5,861 bases of DNA from Planctomycetota bacterium (GCA_027622115.1 JAQBZS010000510.1:1-5861); one strand, 5' to 3'; counted from the stretch's first letter, positions 1-5,861 are shown. Translations and numbers: made by a program. Notes: generated from the letters alone by a model not told the origin.

Positions 1-30
1 TGGGTTCCGCGTTGTGGTTCGACGCAGCTT

Positions 31-70
31 GGGACCATTGTCCCGAGCGATCACGGGACCATTGTCCCGT
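31..70. repeat. Tandem pair of GGGAC(N4)GTCCC palindromes
   Basis: The 15-mer GGGACCATTGTCCCG occurs at 31-45 and again at 55-69, so the repeat period is 24 bp. Each copy is an inverted repeat with GGGAC/GTCCC arms around CATT. The second copy extends to 7-bp arms (ACGGGAC/GTCCCGT, 53-70). The intervening bases are not conserved between the copies, so the palindrome itself looks like the conserved unit. It could be a dispersed extragenic palindrome, a tandem operator or a hairpin at the end of a gene to the left. No T-run follows either copy, so a classical terminator is not supported. Confidence 0.75.
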
Positions 71-143
71 GCTACTGGGAGGCGAAACGCGACGACGGAT
101 TCATCGAGTTGCCGCGAACTGAGCGAACTGAGTGTGCTGGAAG

Positions 144-172
144 TTGGGCTCGTTGAACCACACCCCTATAAT
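144..172 (+). promoter_or_regulatory. Predicted sigma70-type promoter of def
   Basis: A perfect -10 hexamer TATAAT lies at 167-172. A partial -35 hexamer TTGGGC lies at 144-149, matching the consensus only in its TTG, with a 17-bp spacer. Transcription would start near 179-180 and give a leader of about 45 nt before the ATG at 224. The site lies within the upstream extension of the def frame, which argues for the downstream start. It probably drives both def and the overlapping DUF1501 gene. The call rests on motif match and position only. Confidence 0.5.
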
Positions 173-223
173 CCTCGGCCCGTTCCTACCCACCGCCAAG
201 TTTCGCCGAGTCGACTGGATCTC

Positions 224-799
224 ATGGAAATCGTTCACTTCCCGCATCCCGCGTTGCGATGGAAAGCCAAGCCCATCAAGGAAATCAATGCCGAACTGCG
301 TTCCAAGATCGCGCGGATGTTCGAATTGATGTACGAATTCCGTGGCATCGGATTGGCCGCCACGCAGGTTGCACTGCCGTATCGCCTGTTCGTGATGAAT
401 TGCGCGGGCGATCCCGAACAACCCGACGAAGAAATGGTCTTCATCAATCCCGAAATCACGCGCCGCAACGGCAGTGTGACGGGTGAAGAGGGCTGCCTCA
501 GCGTGCCGGAAATGTTCGGACAAGTTCCGCGAGCCGAAAAGATCGTCGTCAATGCGTTCGATCTGAGCGGCGAAGATTTCACCTACGAACTCACGGACTT
601 GCTGGCTCGCGTGGTGCAGCACGAGAACGACCATCTCGACGGCGTGATGTTCTTCGACCGCATGTCGGACGCCGGTCGCAAAGAGCTGCAACCGAAGATC
701 GAAGACTTCGAACTTGAATTTCGACGCAAACAAGCCATTGGCGAAATCGCATCGGATGACGAGCTGAAAAAACAACTCCAGGCCCTTGAGCCGCAATGA
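224..799 (+). CDS. def: Peptide deformylase
   Basis: This cytoplasmic metalloenzyme removes the formyl group from the N-terminal formyl-methionine of nascent proteins at the ribosome. The 191-residue product has all three deformylase motifs: GIGLAATQV at 41-49 (motif I, Gln48), EEGCLSVP at 88-95 (motif II, metal ligand Cys91) and QHENDHLDG at 132-140 (motif III, His133 and His137 as ligands, Glu134 as catalytic base). The length fits the bacterial family. ATG 224 was chosen because MEIVHFPHPAL is the normal start of the family and a TATAAT box lies 52 bp upstream; the ribosome binding site is weak (GGA at 217-219). The residues after about 150 form a charged, probably helical tail. The usual partner fmt is not next to it. 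Instead the gene overlaps a DUF1501 gene by ATGA, so the two are probably co-transcribed and translationally coupled. Confidence 0.96.
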   Translation: MEIVHFPHPALRWKAKPIKEINAELRSKIARMFELMYEFRGIGLAATQVALPYRLFVMNCAGDPEQPDEEMVFINPEITRRNGSVTGEEGCLSVPEMFGQVPRAEKIVVNAFDLSGEDFTYELTDLLARVVQHENDHLDGVMFFDRMSDAGRKELQPKIEDFELEFRRKQAIGEIASDDELKKQLQALEPQ

Positions 800-2343
800 T
801 CGAGCGTGTGATGCGAGACAACTTACTCACCGGCCGTCACTTCTTGGATCGCCGACATTTCCTCGGCGACATGAGTACCGGGTTGAGCGGAATTGCGTTG
901 GCTGAGTTGTTGGCAAACGACGGGTTGCTCGCGGACGACGAACAGACTCCGCGTCAAAGCGTCGGTGCAAAGCGACCGATCCGCCCGGAGATCGATCCCG
1001 CCAATCCCAATCAACCGCGAGACAGTCATTTCCCGGCTGCCGCGAAGAACGTGATCGTCATTTTCTGCGTCGGCGCGTGCAGCCATCTCGACACGTTTGA
1101 TTACAAACCGGAATTGATCAAGCGCCACGGCCAACCGCTACCCGGCGGCGACAAGCTCATCACGTTTCAAGGACAGCAAGGCAATCTGACCCGCAGCCCA
1201 TGGGTGTTCAAACCGCGTGGCGAATCCGGCAAGATGGTCTCGGATCTAGTCCCGCACTTGGGCGAGATGGCTGACGAGATGTGCTTCGTTCACTCGCTGA
1301 CCACCAAGACCAACACGCATGGTCCGGGCGAAAACGTGATGTCGACCGGGTTCAACGTGGATGGTTTTCCAAGCATTGGCGGCTGGATCACGTATGCACT
1401 TGGCAGCGAAGCGTCCGACTTGCCCGCGTTCGTTTCGATTCCGGATTCGCGCGGCACGCCGCAATCCAGCGTCAACAATTGGGGGCCGGGATTCTTGCCG
1501 GCCGCGTTCCAAGGCACCGACTTCAATGCCGCGAAGCCGATTCGGAATCTTCAACGACCAGCCAAGGTCTCGGCGGAAACGGATCTCGCGACACGGGAAT
1601 TTCTGAAGCGACTGAACCAACGACATCTCGAACGCTTTCCCGGCGATTCGCAGTTGGCTGCTCGGATTTCGAGTTATGAACTCGCGGCACGAATGCAACT
1701 CAGCGTGCCCGAAGTCAGCGACATCAACAACGAGCCCGCGCACATACTCAAGATGTACGGAGCCGACGACGCGAAAAACACGCTCAAGGCGTCGTTCGCT
1801 CGGAACTGCATTCTCGCGCGGCGATTGGTCGAACGAGGCGTGCGATTCGTGCAGTTGTTCAACGGGGCCTATCAAACGGGCGGCGAAGGAGTCAGCAACT
1901 GGGACGGGCACAAGGTGTTGCAGCAGCAGTATGCGAAGCACGGTCCCGCGCTCGATCAACCGGCCGCCGCACTGTTGAAGGATCTCAAACAACGCGGCTT
2001 GCTCAAGGACACACTGGTGGTGTGGTGTACCGAATTCGGTCGCATGCCGACGTTTCAAAAGGGTGCCAGCGGCCGAGATCACAATCCGTCGGGCTTTACC
2101 GGTTGGCTGGCGGGAGCCGGCGTGAAAGCGCCGTTCAGTTATGGAGCCACCGACGATTTCGGTTACAAGGCGGCGGAGAACGTTGCCACCGTGCATGACT
2201 TCCACGCCACCATCCTGCACCTCTTGGGACTGGATCACGAACGGCTGACGTTTTACCACAACGGCTTGGAGCGGCGTTTGACGGACGTGCATGGTCATGT
2301 CATCCGTCCGGTCTTGAAGCCGGTTGCGACTAAGCGTGCGTAG
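796..2343 (+). CDS. DUF1501 domain protein with Tat leader
   Basis: This 515-residue protein belongs to the DUF1501 family, related to the alkaline phosphatase/sulfatase superfamily and greatly expanded in planctomycetes; its reaction is not established. A twin-arginine motif (RRHFL, 19-23) followed by a short hydrophobic stretch to about residue 39 predicts Tat export. Family landmarks in order: GACSHLDTFDYKPEL (93-107, the position where many members have GGPS), THGPGE (174-179), PSIGGWITYALGSE (192-205), WDGHK (369-373), TEFGR (412-416), GRDHNPSGFTGW (426-437) and VHDFHATILHLLGL (466-479). The His and Asp residues in these blocks are plausible metal ligands. The gene is full length. ATG 796 overlaps the def stop; ATG 811 is an alternative that keeps the Tat motif. 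Family members are often paired with DUF1549/DUF1553 (PSD1) cytochrome-like genes, which are absent here. The TAG stop lies inside a long palindrome. Confidence 0.93.
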   Translation: MIERVMRDNLLTGRHFLDRRHFLGDMSTGLSGIALAELLANDGLLADDEQTPRQSVGAKRPIRPEIDPANPNQPRDSHFPAAAKNVIVIFCVGACSHLDTFDYKPELIKRHGQPLPGGDKLITFQGQQGNLTRSPWVFKPRGESGKMVSDLVPHLGEMADEMCFVHSLTTKTNTHGPGENVMSTGFNVDGFPSIGGWITYALGSEASDLPAFVSIPDSRGTPQSSVNNWGPGFLPAAFQGTDFNAAKPIRNLQRPAKVSAETDLATREFLKRLNQRHLERFPGDSQLAARISSYELAARMQLSVPEVSDINNEPAHILKMYGADDAKNTLKASFARNCILARRLVERGVRFVQLFNGAYQTGGEGVSNWDGHKVLQQQYAKHGPALDQPAAALLKDLKQRGLLKDTLVVWCTEFGRMPTFQKGASGRDHNPSGFTGWLAGAGVKAPFSYGATDDFGYKAAENVATVHDFHATILHLLGLDHERLTFYHNGLERRLTDVHGHVIRPVLKPVATKRA

Positions 2344-2443
2344 AAGCTATCTGAAAAAGAGGTCTGACCCTCTCCGGCCTCAGTTTTTGCCGGGGTTTAG
2401 CGAGGCCTCCAAAGGGTCAGACCCCTTTTTCAGATAGCTTCTA
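2341..2443. repeat. Long imperfect palindrome, REP/MITE-like
   Basis: The arms at 2341-2371 and 2413-2443 are 31 bp and pair with a single mismatch (A2360 against C2424). An inner stem GGCCTC (2376-2381) / GAGGCC (2402-2407) leaves a 20-nt loop rich in T and G. Each arm contains the near-palindrome GGTCTGACC / GGTCAGACC, next to AAAAAG / CCTTTTT. This is the look of REP-type elements mobilised by single-strand (Y1/RAYT) transposases, although no transposase gene is in the window. As RNA it would form a very stable hairpin between the DUF1501 gene and the symporter gene and could terminate transcription or protect the upstream mRNA. It includes the stop codon of the DUF1501 gene and ends 43 bp before the symporter ATG. 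Confidence 0.85.
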
Positions 2444-2486
2444 GCCGCTAATCGTTTCTTTGCTCACCTACTTCTCGGCGAACACC

Positions 2487-4181
2487 ATGAATGCGCGAAG
2501 TATTGCGATCGCAGGTTTGTTGATCCTGGTCCTGTCGCCAATCGTCAGCGCCGACACCGGTGGCAAGACTCAGCCGGAAGATCTCGGTGCCGGACTAGCG
2601 TTCGTCGATTGGCTGATCGTCGGCATCTACGCCGGTTCGACGCTCGTCTTGGGCTGGTATTACGGTCGCAAGCAGACCAGCACACGCGAGTACTTTGTCG
2701 GCAGCGGCAAGATAAATCCGGTGCTGGTCGGGGTGTCCTTATTCGCCACGTTGTTGAGCACGATTTCGTATCTGTCGATGCCCGGCGAGGCGCTGGGCAA
2801 GGGACCGATCAACATGGCCACGATGCTGTGCTACCCGCTCGTGTTCGTCATTGTCGGATTCTGGTTGTTGCCGGTTTATATGAAGCATCGCGTGACGAGT
2901 GCGTACGAATTGCTTGAGATCAAACTTGGACGCGGCATTCGCACAATGGGTGCCGCGATGTTCGTGAGTCTGCGATTGGTGTGGATGTCGCTGCTGGTTT
3001 ATCTCACCGCTAAAGCCATGACCGTGATGCTCGGTGTCACGGAAGACGCCATCCCCATGATCGTGTTGATCACGGGACTGATCGCGGTGGTCTACACATC
3101 TCTGGGCGGATTGCAGGCGGTGATCATCACCGACTGTTTGCAAACGCTGTTGCTGTACGGCGGGGCGCTTGTGGTGCTGGCGATGATCACGTTCGACATG
3201 GGCTTCGCGTGGTTTCCCACCGAGTGGCAGGCGAATTGGGACACGCAGCCCATCGTGAGCCTCGACCCGAAGACGCGTGTGACGCTGCTGGGATCGGTCA
3301 TGAATTTCCTGGTGTGGTACGTGGCCACGTCGGGAGGCGACCAGGTGTCCGTGCAACGCTTTATGGCCACGGAAGACGCGAGTGCGGCTCGCAAGGCGTT
3401 TGCCGTGCAGCTTTGCGTGTCGGTAATTGTCGGTGTGACGCTGGGTCTCGTGGGCTTCGCACTCTTGGGTTATTTCGAAGCCCACCCCGAGTTCCTCAAA
3501 AAGGGCATGTCCTTGAAGGACGACGCGGACGACGTGTTCCCGCACTTCATCGCGTTTCAACTGCCGGTCGGTGTCTCGGGTTTCGTTGTCGCCGCCATGT
3601 TCGCCGCCGCGATGTCCAGCATCGATTCCGGGATCAACTCGATCACGGCCGTGGTGCTGACGGATTTCTTGGGCAAGGACTCCAACTCGACCAGCAACGA
3701 TCGCAGCCAAATCTGGTTCGCTCGCATCTTGGCGTTTGCGATCGGCGCGATCGTGGTGGTCGGCAGTTGTTTCATCGGAGCCATTCCCGGCAACATCACT
3801 GCGGTGACTCAGAAGACTTCCAATTTGCTCACGACACCGATTTTCGCGTTGTTTGTCTTCGCGTTGTTCATACCGTTTGCTCGCAAGGCGGGTGTGATCG
3901 CGGGTGCGATTTGCGGCACGCTCACTGCGGTGGTCATCGGGTTTTCCGGGCCGATCGTGATGTTGCTCGACACGAAATTCGACATTCCCGTTGAACGCTT
4001 TGGTGTGGTGTGGGAACTCAAATCCAGCGTTGTGGAAACCGCCAACGGACCAGTCACCGAGTACTGGCAGACCGTACAAGACCCGATCAGTTTTCAATGG
4101 ATCGGGGTGTTGGCGTTGCTGGTCAACATTCTGGTCGGCAGCGCCGTGAGCTGGGCGATTGCTCGTCGCGAGTCGAAGTAG
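2487..4181 (+). CDS. Sodium:solute symporter (SSS/SLC5 family)
   Basis: This inner-membrane secondary transporter takes up an organic solute with sodium; the substrate cannot be read from sequence. From ATG 2487 the protein has 564 residues. Residues 1-22 form a signal peptide ending in ..SPIVSA, followed by a short polar linker and about 13 hydrophobic helices. SSS landmarks: VGVSLFATLLSTISYLSMPG (81-100), YTSLGGLQAVIITDCLQTLL (203-222), TSGGDQVSVQRFMATEDASA (281-300) and AAAMSSIDSGINSITAVVL (373-391); the two serines of MSSIDS match the conserved sodium-site serines of the family. A TTG at 2460 would add nine residues ahead of the signal peptide, so ATG 2487 is preferred. No Shine-Dalgarno sequence is evident at either start. 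Planctomycete homologues are often named sodium/glucose cotransporters, but sialic acid, proline or carboxylate are equally possible substrates. Confidence 0.92.
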   Translation: MNARSIAIAGLLILVLSPIVSADTGGKTQPEDLGAGLAFVDWLIVGIYAGSTLVLGWYYGRKQTSTREYFVGSGKINPVLVGVSLFATLLSTISYLSMPGEALGKGPINMATMLCYPLVFVIVGFWLLPVYMKHRVTSAYELLEIKLGRGIRTMGAAMFVSLRLVWMSLLVYLTAKAMTVMLGVTEDAIPMIVLITGLIAVVYTSLGGLQAVIITDCLQTLLLYGGALVVLAMITFDMGFAWFPTEWQANWDTQPIVSLDPKTRVTLLGSVMNFLVWYVATSGGDQVSVQRFMATEDASAARKAFAVQLCVSVIVGVTLGLVGFALLGYFEAHPEFLKKGMSLKDDADDVFPHFIAFQLPVGVSGFVVAAMFAAAMSSIDSGINSITAVVLTDFLGKDSNSTSNDRSQIWFARILAFAIGAIVVVGSCFIGAIPGNITAVTQKTSNLLTTPIFALFVFALFIPFARKAGVIAGAICGTLTAVVIGFSGPIVMLLDTKFDIPVERFGVVWELKSSVVETANGPVTEYWQTVQDPISFQWIGVLALLVNILVGSAVSWAIARRESK

Positions 4182-4189
4182 ATCGCGGC

Positions 4190-5350
4190 TTAGAACAGAA
4201 TCGAGTACTCGACACGCACGATGTCTTCGTACCATCGCTGACCCGTCAGGCTGTGGCCATAGCCGATGTAGAACGTGCGAGCATTGTCGTTGCAGCAGCG
4301 GCTTGGCCAAAACACTCGCATTCCAATCTTGCCGTTGACGATGGTCGTTTCCGCGTCTTGCAGGCCGCTTCGGACCAACTGCTGACCGCCCAAGACCGAC
4401 CAACCCACCAACTCGGCGACTGGTGTAATCCGGACATCGCAGGATTCGTGCATCACGTAGGACAACCCGACGCCGTAACGCAAGATGTTGCCCGCGAAGT
4501 CCTGGCCGTTCACGCCGGTTGAACCATTGATCGGAATCCAATCCCGCAGCTCGGCCATCAGCGATACGCGGTCCGACAATCGCCGTTGATAGAGGACGCC
4601 CGGTTCGATGCTCACGTGGTCTGTCCCAAGTCCTCGTCGAGCGTCGCCCGTGGAAGTTGTCAGGCGGAACAAGAACGTGAAGTATTGGTCGGAGTCGGCG
4701 ATCAAGGCGTACTTGAAGCCTGTGGCCAGATCGCTGAAGCCGCTCGTGTTGCCGCTATCCAGCAAGGTGTTTCCAGCGGCGTTCGGTGCCGTGGCGGACG
4801 GGTTGATGAATCGGAATGGCACGTCGATGAACACCGAAAAGTCGTCCACCGGAGCCCATTCCAGCATGGCTGAGATCTCCTGATAATCGACGCTGGTGTT
4901 CGTGGCTGGCGGCGCGGGACTTCCGGGGCCCGGCGCGTTCGCACCAAAACAGCCGCATTGTGCATAGAAGAATTCAGCGCGATCCGGTGCGTTCATGCGA
5001 AATCCCGCGTCGTACCGGATTCGCAGTTGCGTCATCGGCTTGGCCCATTCGATGTAGCCGGACGCGAATCTGTCCGAAGCAAGCAGCAATCCTTCCGGCT
5101 GCGAAAACTGCAGCGGAGCCACGTCAGGCACGGCGTCAACGCCTGCCCGCTCTCCGTCTGTCAGCGGCGGAGTTGCGGGGAAAGCGTCGCAGCCCCCGTT
5201 GTCGCAACACCCACCCGCATCAGTGTCACACCACTTCGATGTCGTTCGAAACGAACTCGCCAATTTGCCATCGAGTAATCCAGCATCGGCATTTGCGAGG
5301 GGAGCAAATAAAGCTGCGGATAGCGTGAGGGTCAATAATCGCCGGATCAT
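4190..5350 (-). CDS. Predicted secreted outer-membrane beta-barrel protein
   Basis: The 386-residue product starts with a signal peptide (RR at 3-4, hydrophobic 5-18, ANA|DA cleavage near 21-22). A cysteine-rich segment follows (Cys41, 48, 49, 54), then a block with RIRYDAGFRM and PDRAEFFYAQCGC (Cys132, 134) that I associate with planctomycete hypothetical proteins. Alternating polar/hydrophobic strands follow to the end, for example GFSDLATGFKYAL (204-216), SIEPGVLYQRR (247-257), and the final EDIVRVEYSILF ending in Phe, as in outer-membrane barrels. The layout resembles the MetA-pathway phenol-degradation-like barrel family (PF13557), a weak guess; the function is unknown. ATG 5350 is chosen because AGGA (5359-5362) sits 8 nt upstream and the signal peptide begins there. 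The frame continues upstream to 5527 without coding character. The gene converges on the symporter gene with an 8-bp gap and no visible terminator. Confidence 0.82.
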   Translation of the reverse strand: MIRRLLTLTLSAALFAPLANADAGLLDGKLASSFRTTSKWCDTDAGGCCDNGGCDAFPATPPLTDGERAGVDAVPDVAPLQFSQPEGLLLASDRFASGYIEWAKPMTQLRIRYDAGFRMNAPDRAEFFYAQCGCFGANAPGPGSPAPPATNTSVDYQEISAMLEWAPVDDFSVFIDVPFRFINPSATAPNAAGNTLLDSGNTSGFSDLATGFKYALIADSDQYFTFLFRLTTSTGDARRGLGTDHVSIEPGVLYQRRLSDRVSLMAELRDWIPINGSTGVNGQDFAGNILRYGVGLSYVMHESCDVRITPVAELVGWSVLGGQQLVRSGLQDAETTIVNGKIGMRVFWPSRCCNDNARTFYIGYGHSLTGQRWYEDIVRVEYSILF

Positions 5351-5358
5351 TGGCGGTG

Positions 5359-5362
5359 TCCT
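5359..5362 (-). promoter_or_regulatory. Ribosome binding site of the barrel gene
   Basis: On the minus strand AGGA is followed by 8 nt and then ATG ATC CGG. This is the clearest Shine-Dalgarno in the window, and it decides the start at 5350 over the in-frame ATG at 5380 and the longer open frame to 5527. Confidence 0.65.
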
Positions 5363-5479
5363 ATTTGTGAACTCAATCATGGCGTAGCGGTGCCAAAAAG
5401 CAGGGCGCAGGAATGAGCGGAGAGTGGCTTGGCGCCCAAAGAAACTTCGACCGGCAATCTCGTTGCGGATGAGGTCGAA

Positions 5480-5511
5480 TCGAGGAATCCTCGACTGTTG
5501 AAGGATTCCTT
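5480..5511. promoter_or_regulatory. Paired AGGAWTCCT palindromes, operator-like
   Basis: The first site, TCGAGGAATCCTCGA (5480-5494), is a perfect 7-bp-arm palindrome around one central base. The second, AAGGATTCCTT (5501-5511), has 5-bp arms around one central base. Both share the core AGGAWTCCT, their centres are 19 bp apart, and the two 9-mers are also inverted copies of each other (5483-5491 and 5502-5510). They lie 130-160 bp upstream of the barrel gene start. Tandem binding sites for a dimeric regulator are one reading; alternative RNA hairpins in a leader are another. No regulator gene is present. Confidence 0.4.
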
Positions 5512-5566
5512 GAGACTCAACCCGCAAAGTTGAACATTGGTCGTTCTGCCCAGGATTGATGCTTTC

Positions 5567-5583
5567 GCGACGGTAATCGTCGC
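5567..5583. repeat. Small hairpin GCGACG-GTAAT-CGTCGC
   Basis: The 6-bp arms GCGACG (5567-5572) and CGTCGC (5578-5583) pair perfectly around a 5-nt loop. On the minus strand the stem can be lengthened by two pairs, one of them a wobble. There is no adjacent U-run, so an intrinsic terminator is not supported. The function is unknown. Confidence 0.4.
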
Positions 5584-5620
5584 AATTTCGTCTAACGACT
5601 TCGGAATGAGTGACGCTCGT

Positions 5621-5690
5621 TTAACTTAACCCGTAGTCGCAGGCGGTTTTGGCTCGCTCCAACGCCTGCGCCTGCGGCTATGGGTTAAAC
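5621..5690. repeat. Long palindromic repeat with TTAACCC ends
   Basis: The 20-bp arms at 5626-5645 and 5669-5688 match except at two positions, and both differences (G5633/T5681 and T5637/G5677) still pair as G-U in RNA read from the plus strand. The loop is 23 nt. Beyond the arms, CGTTTAAC on the left and GTTAAACG on the right can extend the stem if a 5-nt bulge is allowed, because TTAAC is duplicated on the left (5621-5630). The right arm carries a tandem CGCCTG (5663-5674), and TTGG/CCAA inside the loop offers an alternative fold. The conserved pairing suggests selection on structure or a dispersed palindromic element. It starts about 49 bp past the esterase stop and might define that transcript's 3' end. 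Confidence 0.75.
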
Positions 5691-5736
5691 GACGATCCTC
5701 TGCGAACTTCTAAAATGGACACTTCACGTAACAAGC

Positions 5737-5861
5737 TCACTCGTCCGTCCGAAACGTAATCGCGGGGAGCCCGGCCTTGTTGTATAGGTTGCCGATGGGA
5801 TTCCAGGCCCAGCTGTAGCGGACGTAGGTGCTTGAAGTAGAGGCGAATCCGATCGGGCTGC
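5737..5861 (-). CDS. Sialate O-acetylesterase, C-terminal part (cut by window edge)
   Basis: Reading the minus strand from the right edge gives 40 codons and a TGA stop at 5737-5739; the start lies outside the window. The peptide contains TYVRYSWAWNPIGNLYNKAG followed by LPAITFRTDE. This matches the characteristic end of sialate O-acetylesterase-like proteins, whose last residues follow the pattern VRY-W--NP--NLYN--GLPA-PFRTD. Family members remove O-acetyl groups from sialic acids or other glycans and are usually exported; the catalytic SGNH-like part is not visible here. The call rests only on this short C-terminal signature, but the signature is distinctive. A role in glycan use alongside the sodium symporter is possible, though the genes are on opposite strands. 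Confidence 0.8.
   Translation of the reverse strand, partial: SPIGFASTSSTYVRYSWAWNPIGNLYNKAGLPAITFRTDE

Larger units (their letters stand above)
1..223. other. Non-coding leader upstream of def
   Basis: I find no convincing gene here. The def reading frame stays open back to an ATG at position 14, but that 70-residue extension (Arg/Ser/Pro rich, encoded partly by a palindromic repeat) has no match to deformylase architecture, and a promoter lies inside it. Two other plus-strand frames are open from the left edge and end at about 121 and 156; their translations are not recognisable, so I do not call an upstream partial gene. The stretch holds the paired palindromes at 31-69, a 9-bp tandem duplication (GCGAACTGA twice, 114-131), and the promoter at 144-172. 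Confidence 0.6.
5351..5736. other. Intergenic region between barrel and esterase genes
   Basis: No gene is seen in this 386-bp stretch on either strand. Both flanking genes are on the minus strand, so it should hold the barrel gene's promoter and the esterase gene's 3' end. I could not find a convincing -35/-10 pair on the minus strand. It contains two related palindromes (5480-5511), a small hairpin (5567-5583) and a long palindrome (5621-5690), so it is unusually rich in inverted repeats. Confidence 0.6.

Noticed and set aside
14..223. N-terminal extension of def from the ATG at 14
   Set aside because: The 70 residues are encoded in part by the palindromic repeats and contain the promoter. 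The deformylase family starts at the ATG at 224.
101..796. A 231-codon minus-strand open frame under def
   Set aside because: Antisense shadow of def; its composition has no domain character.
1246..2298. A 350-codon minus-strand open frame under the DUF1501 gene
   Set aside because: No family motifs, and it is fully explained as the antisense shadow of a well-conserved gene.
2341..2443. A classical intrinsic terminator
   Set aside because: The stem is far longer than usual, and the T-run lies inside the right arm instead of following the stem. Termination is possible, but the structure is better described as a palindromic element.
2460..2486. TTG start of the symporter at 2460
   Set aside because: It would place nine polar residues before a good signal peptide and has no ribosome binding site. 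ATG 2487 is more natural, though not proven.
2739..4541. A 600-codon open frame on the minus strand, antisense to the symporter and running under the barrel gene's 3' end
   Set aside because: Its translation is rich in His, Arg, Gln and Asp with no recognisable domain, typical of the reverse of a GC-rich gene. The plus-strand frame is an unambiguous transporter, and the barrel gene occupies another frame.
5370..5395. A TGGCAC box on the minus strand suggesting a sigma54 promoter
   Set aside because: The required TGC element at the -12 position is missing at the correct spacing.
5351..5527. Upstream extension of the barrel gene to the ATG at 5527 or 5380
   Set aside because: The extension precedes a complete signal peptide, which would then be internal, and the only good Shine-Dalgarno serves ATG 5350.
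1..5861. CRISPR array, tRNA, rRNA, transposase, toxin-antitoxin or defence genes
   Set aside because: No regularly spaced direct repeats with unique spacers, no RNA gene signatures and no matching protein motifs were seen on either strand.

Overview
The window looks like chromosomal DNA of a planctomycete, probably close to the Pirellulales/Rhodopirellula group. That is an inference from gene content: a DUF1501 protein with a twin-arginine leader, a sodium:solute symporter that carries its own signal peptide, a secreted cysteine-rich beta-barrel protein and a sialate O-acetylesterase. The moderately high GC, the weak Shine-Dalgarno signals and several dispersed-looking palindromes fit the same picture.

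Layout, left to right. Positions 1-223 are non-coding: two copies of a 15-bp GGGAC..GTCCC palindrome in tandem, then a good sigma70-type promoter. Peptide deformylase (def, 224-799, +) follows and overlaps by ATGA a DUF1501 protein (796-2343, +). The stop codon of the DUF1501 gene is the first three bases of a long imperfect palindrome (2341-2443) resembling a REP/MITE-type element. A sodium:solute symporter (about 2487-4181, +) comes next and converges, with an 8-bp gap, on a predicted outer-membrane beta-barrel protein (4190-5350, -). Positions 5351-5736 carry no gene, but hold a pair of AGGAWTCCT palindromes, a small hairpin and a second long palindrome (5621-5690). At the right edge the last 40 codons of a sialate O-acetylesterase (5737-5861, -) enter the window; this partial gene is easy to miss because its start lies outside.

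The genes do not form one pathway. Deformylase is housekeeping. The DUF1501 protein, symporter, barrel and esterase are all envelope or export functions common in planctomycetes that feed on complex, often sulfated or sialylated glycans. A link between the symporter and the esterase in sugar or sialic-acid use is possible but unproven. I see no CRISPR array, tRNA, rRNA, transposase, toxin-antitoxin or defence module, and no clear new multi-gene system. The most interesting signals are the palindromic elements and the def/DUF1501 overlap.
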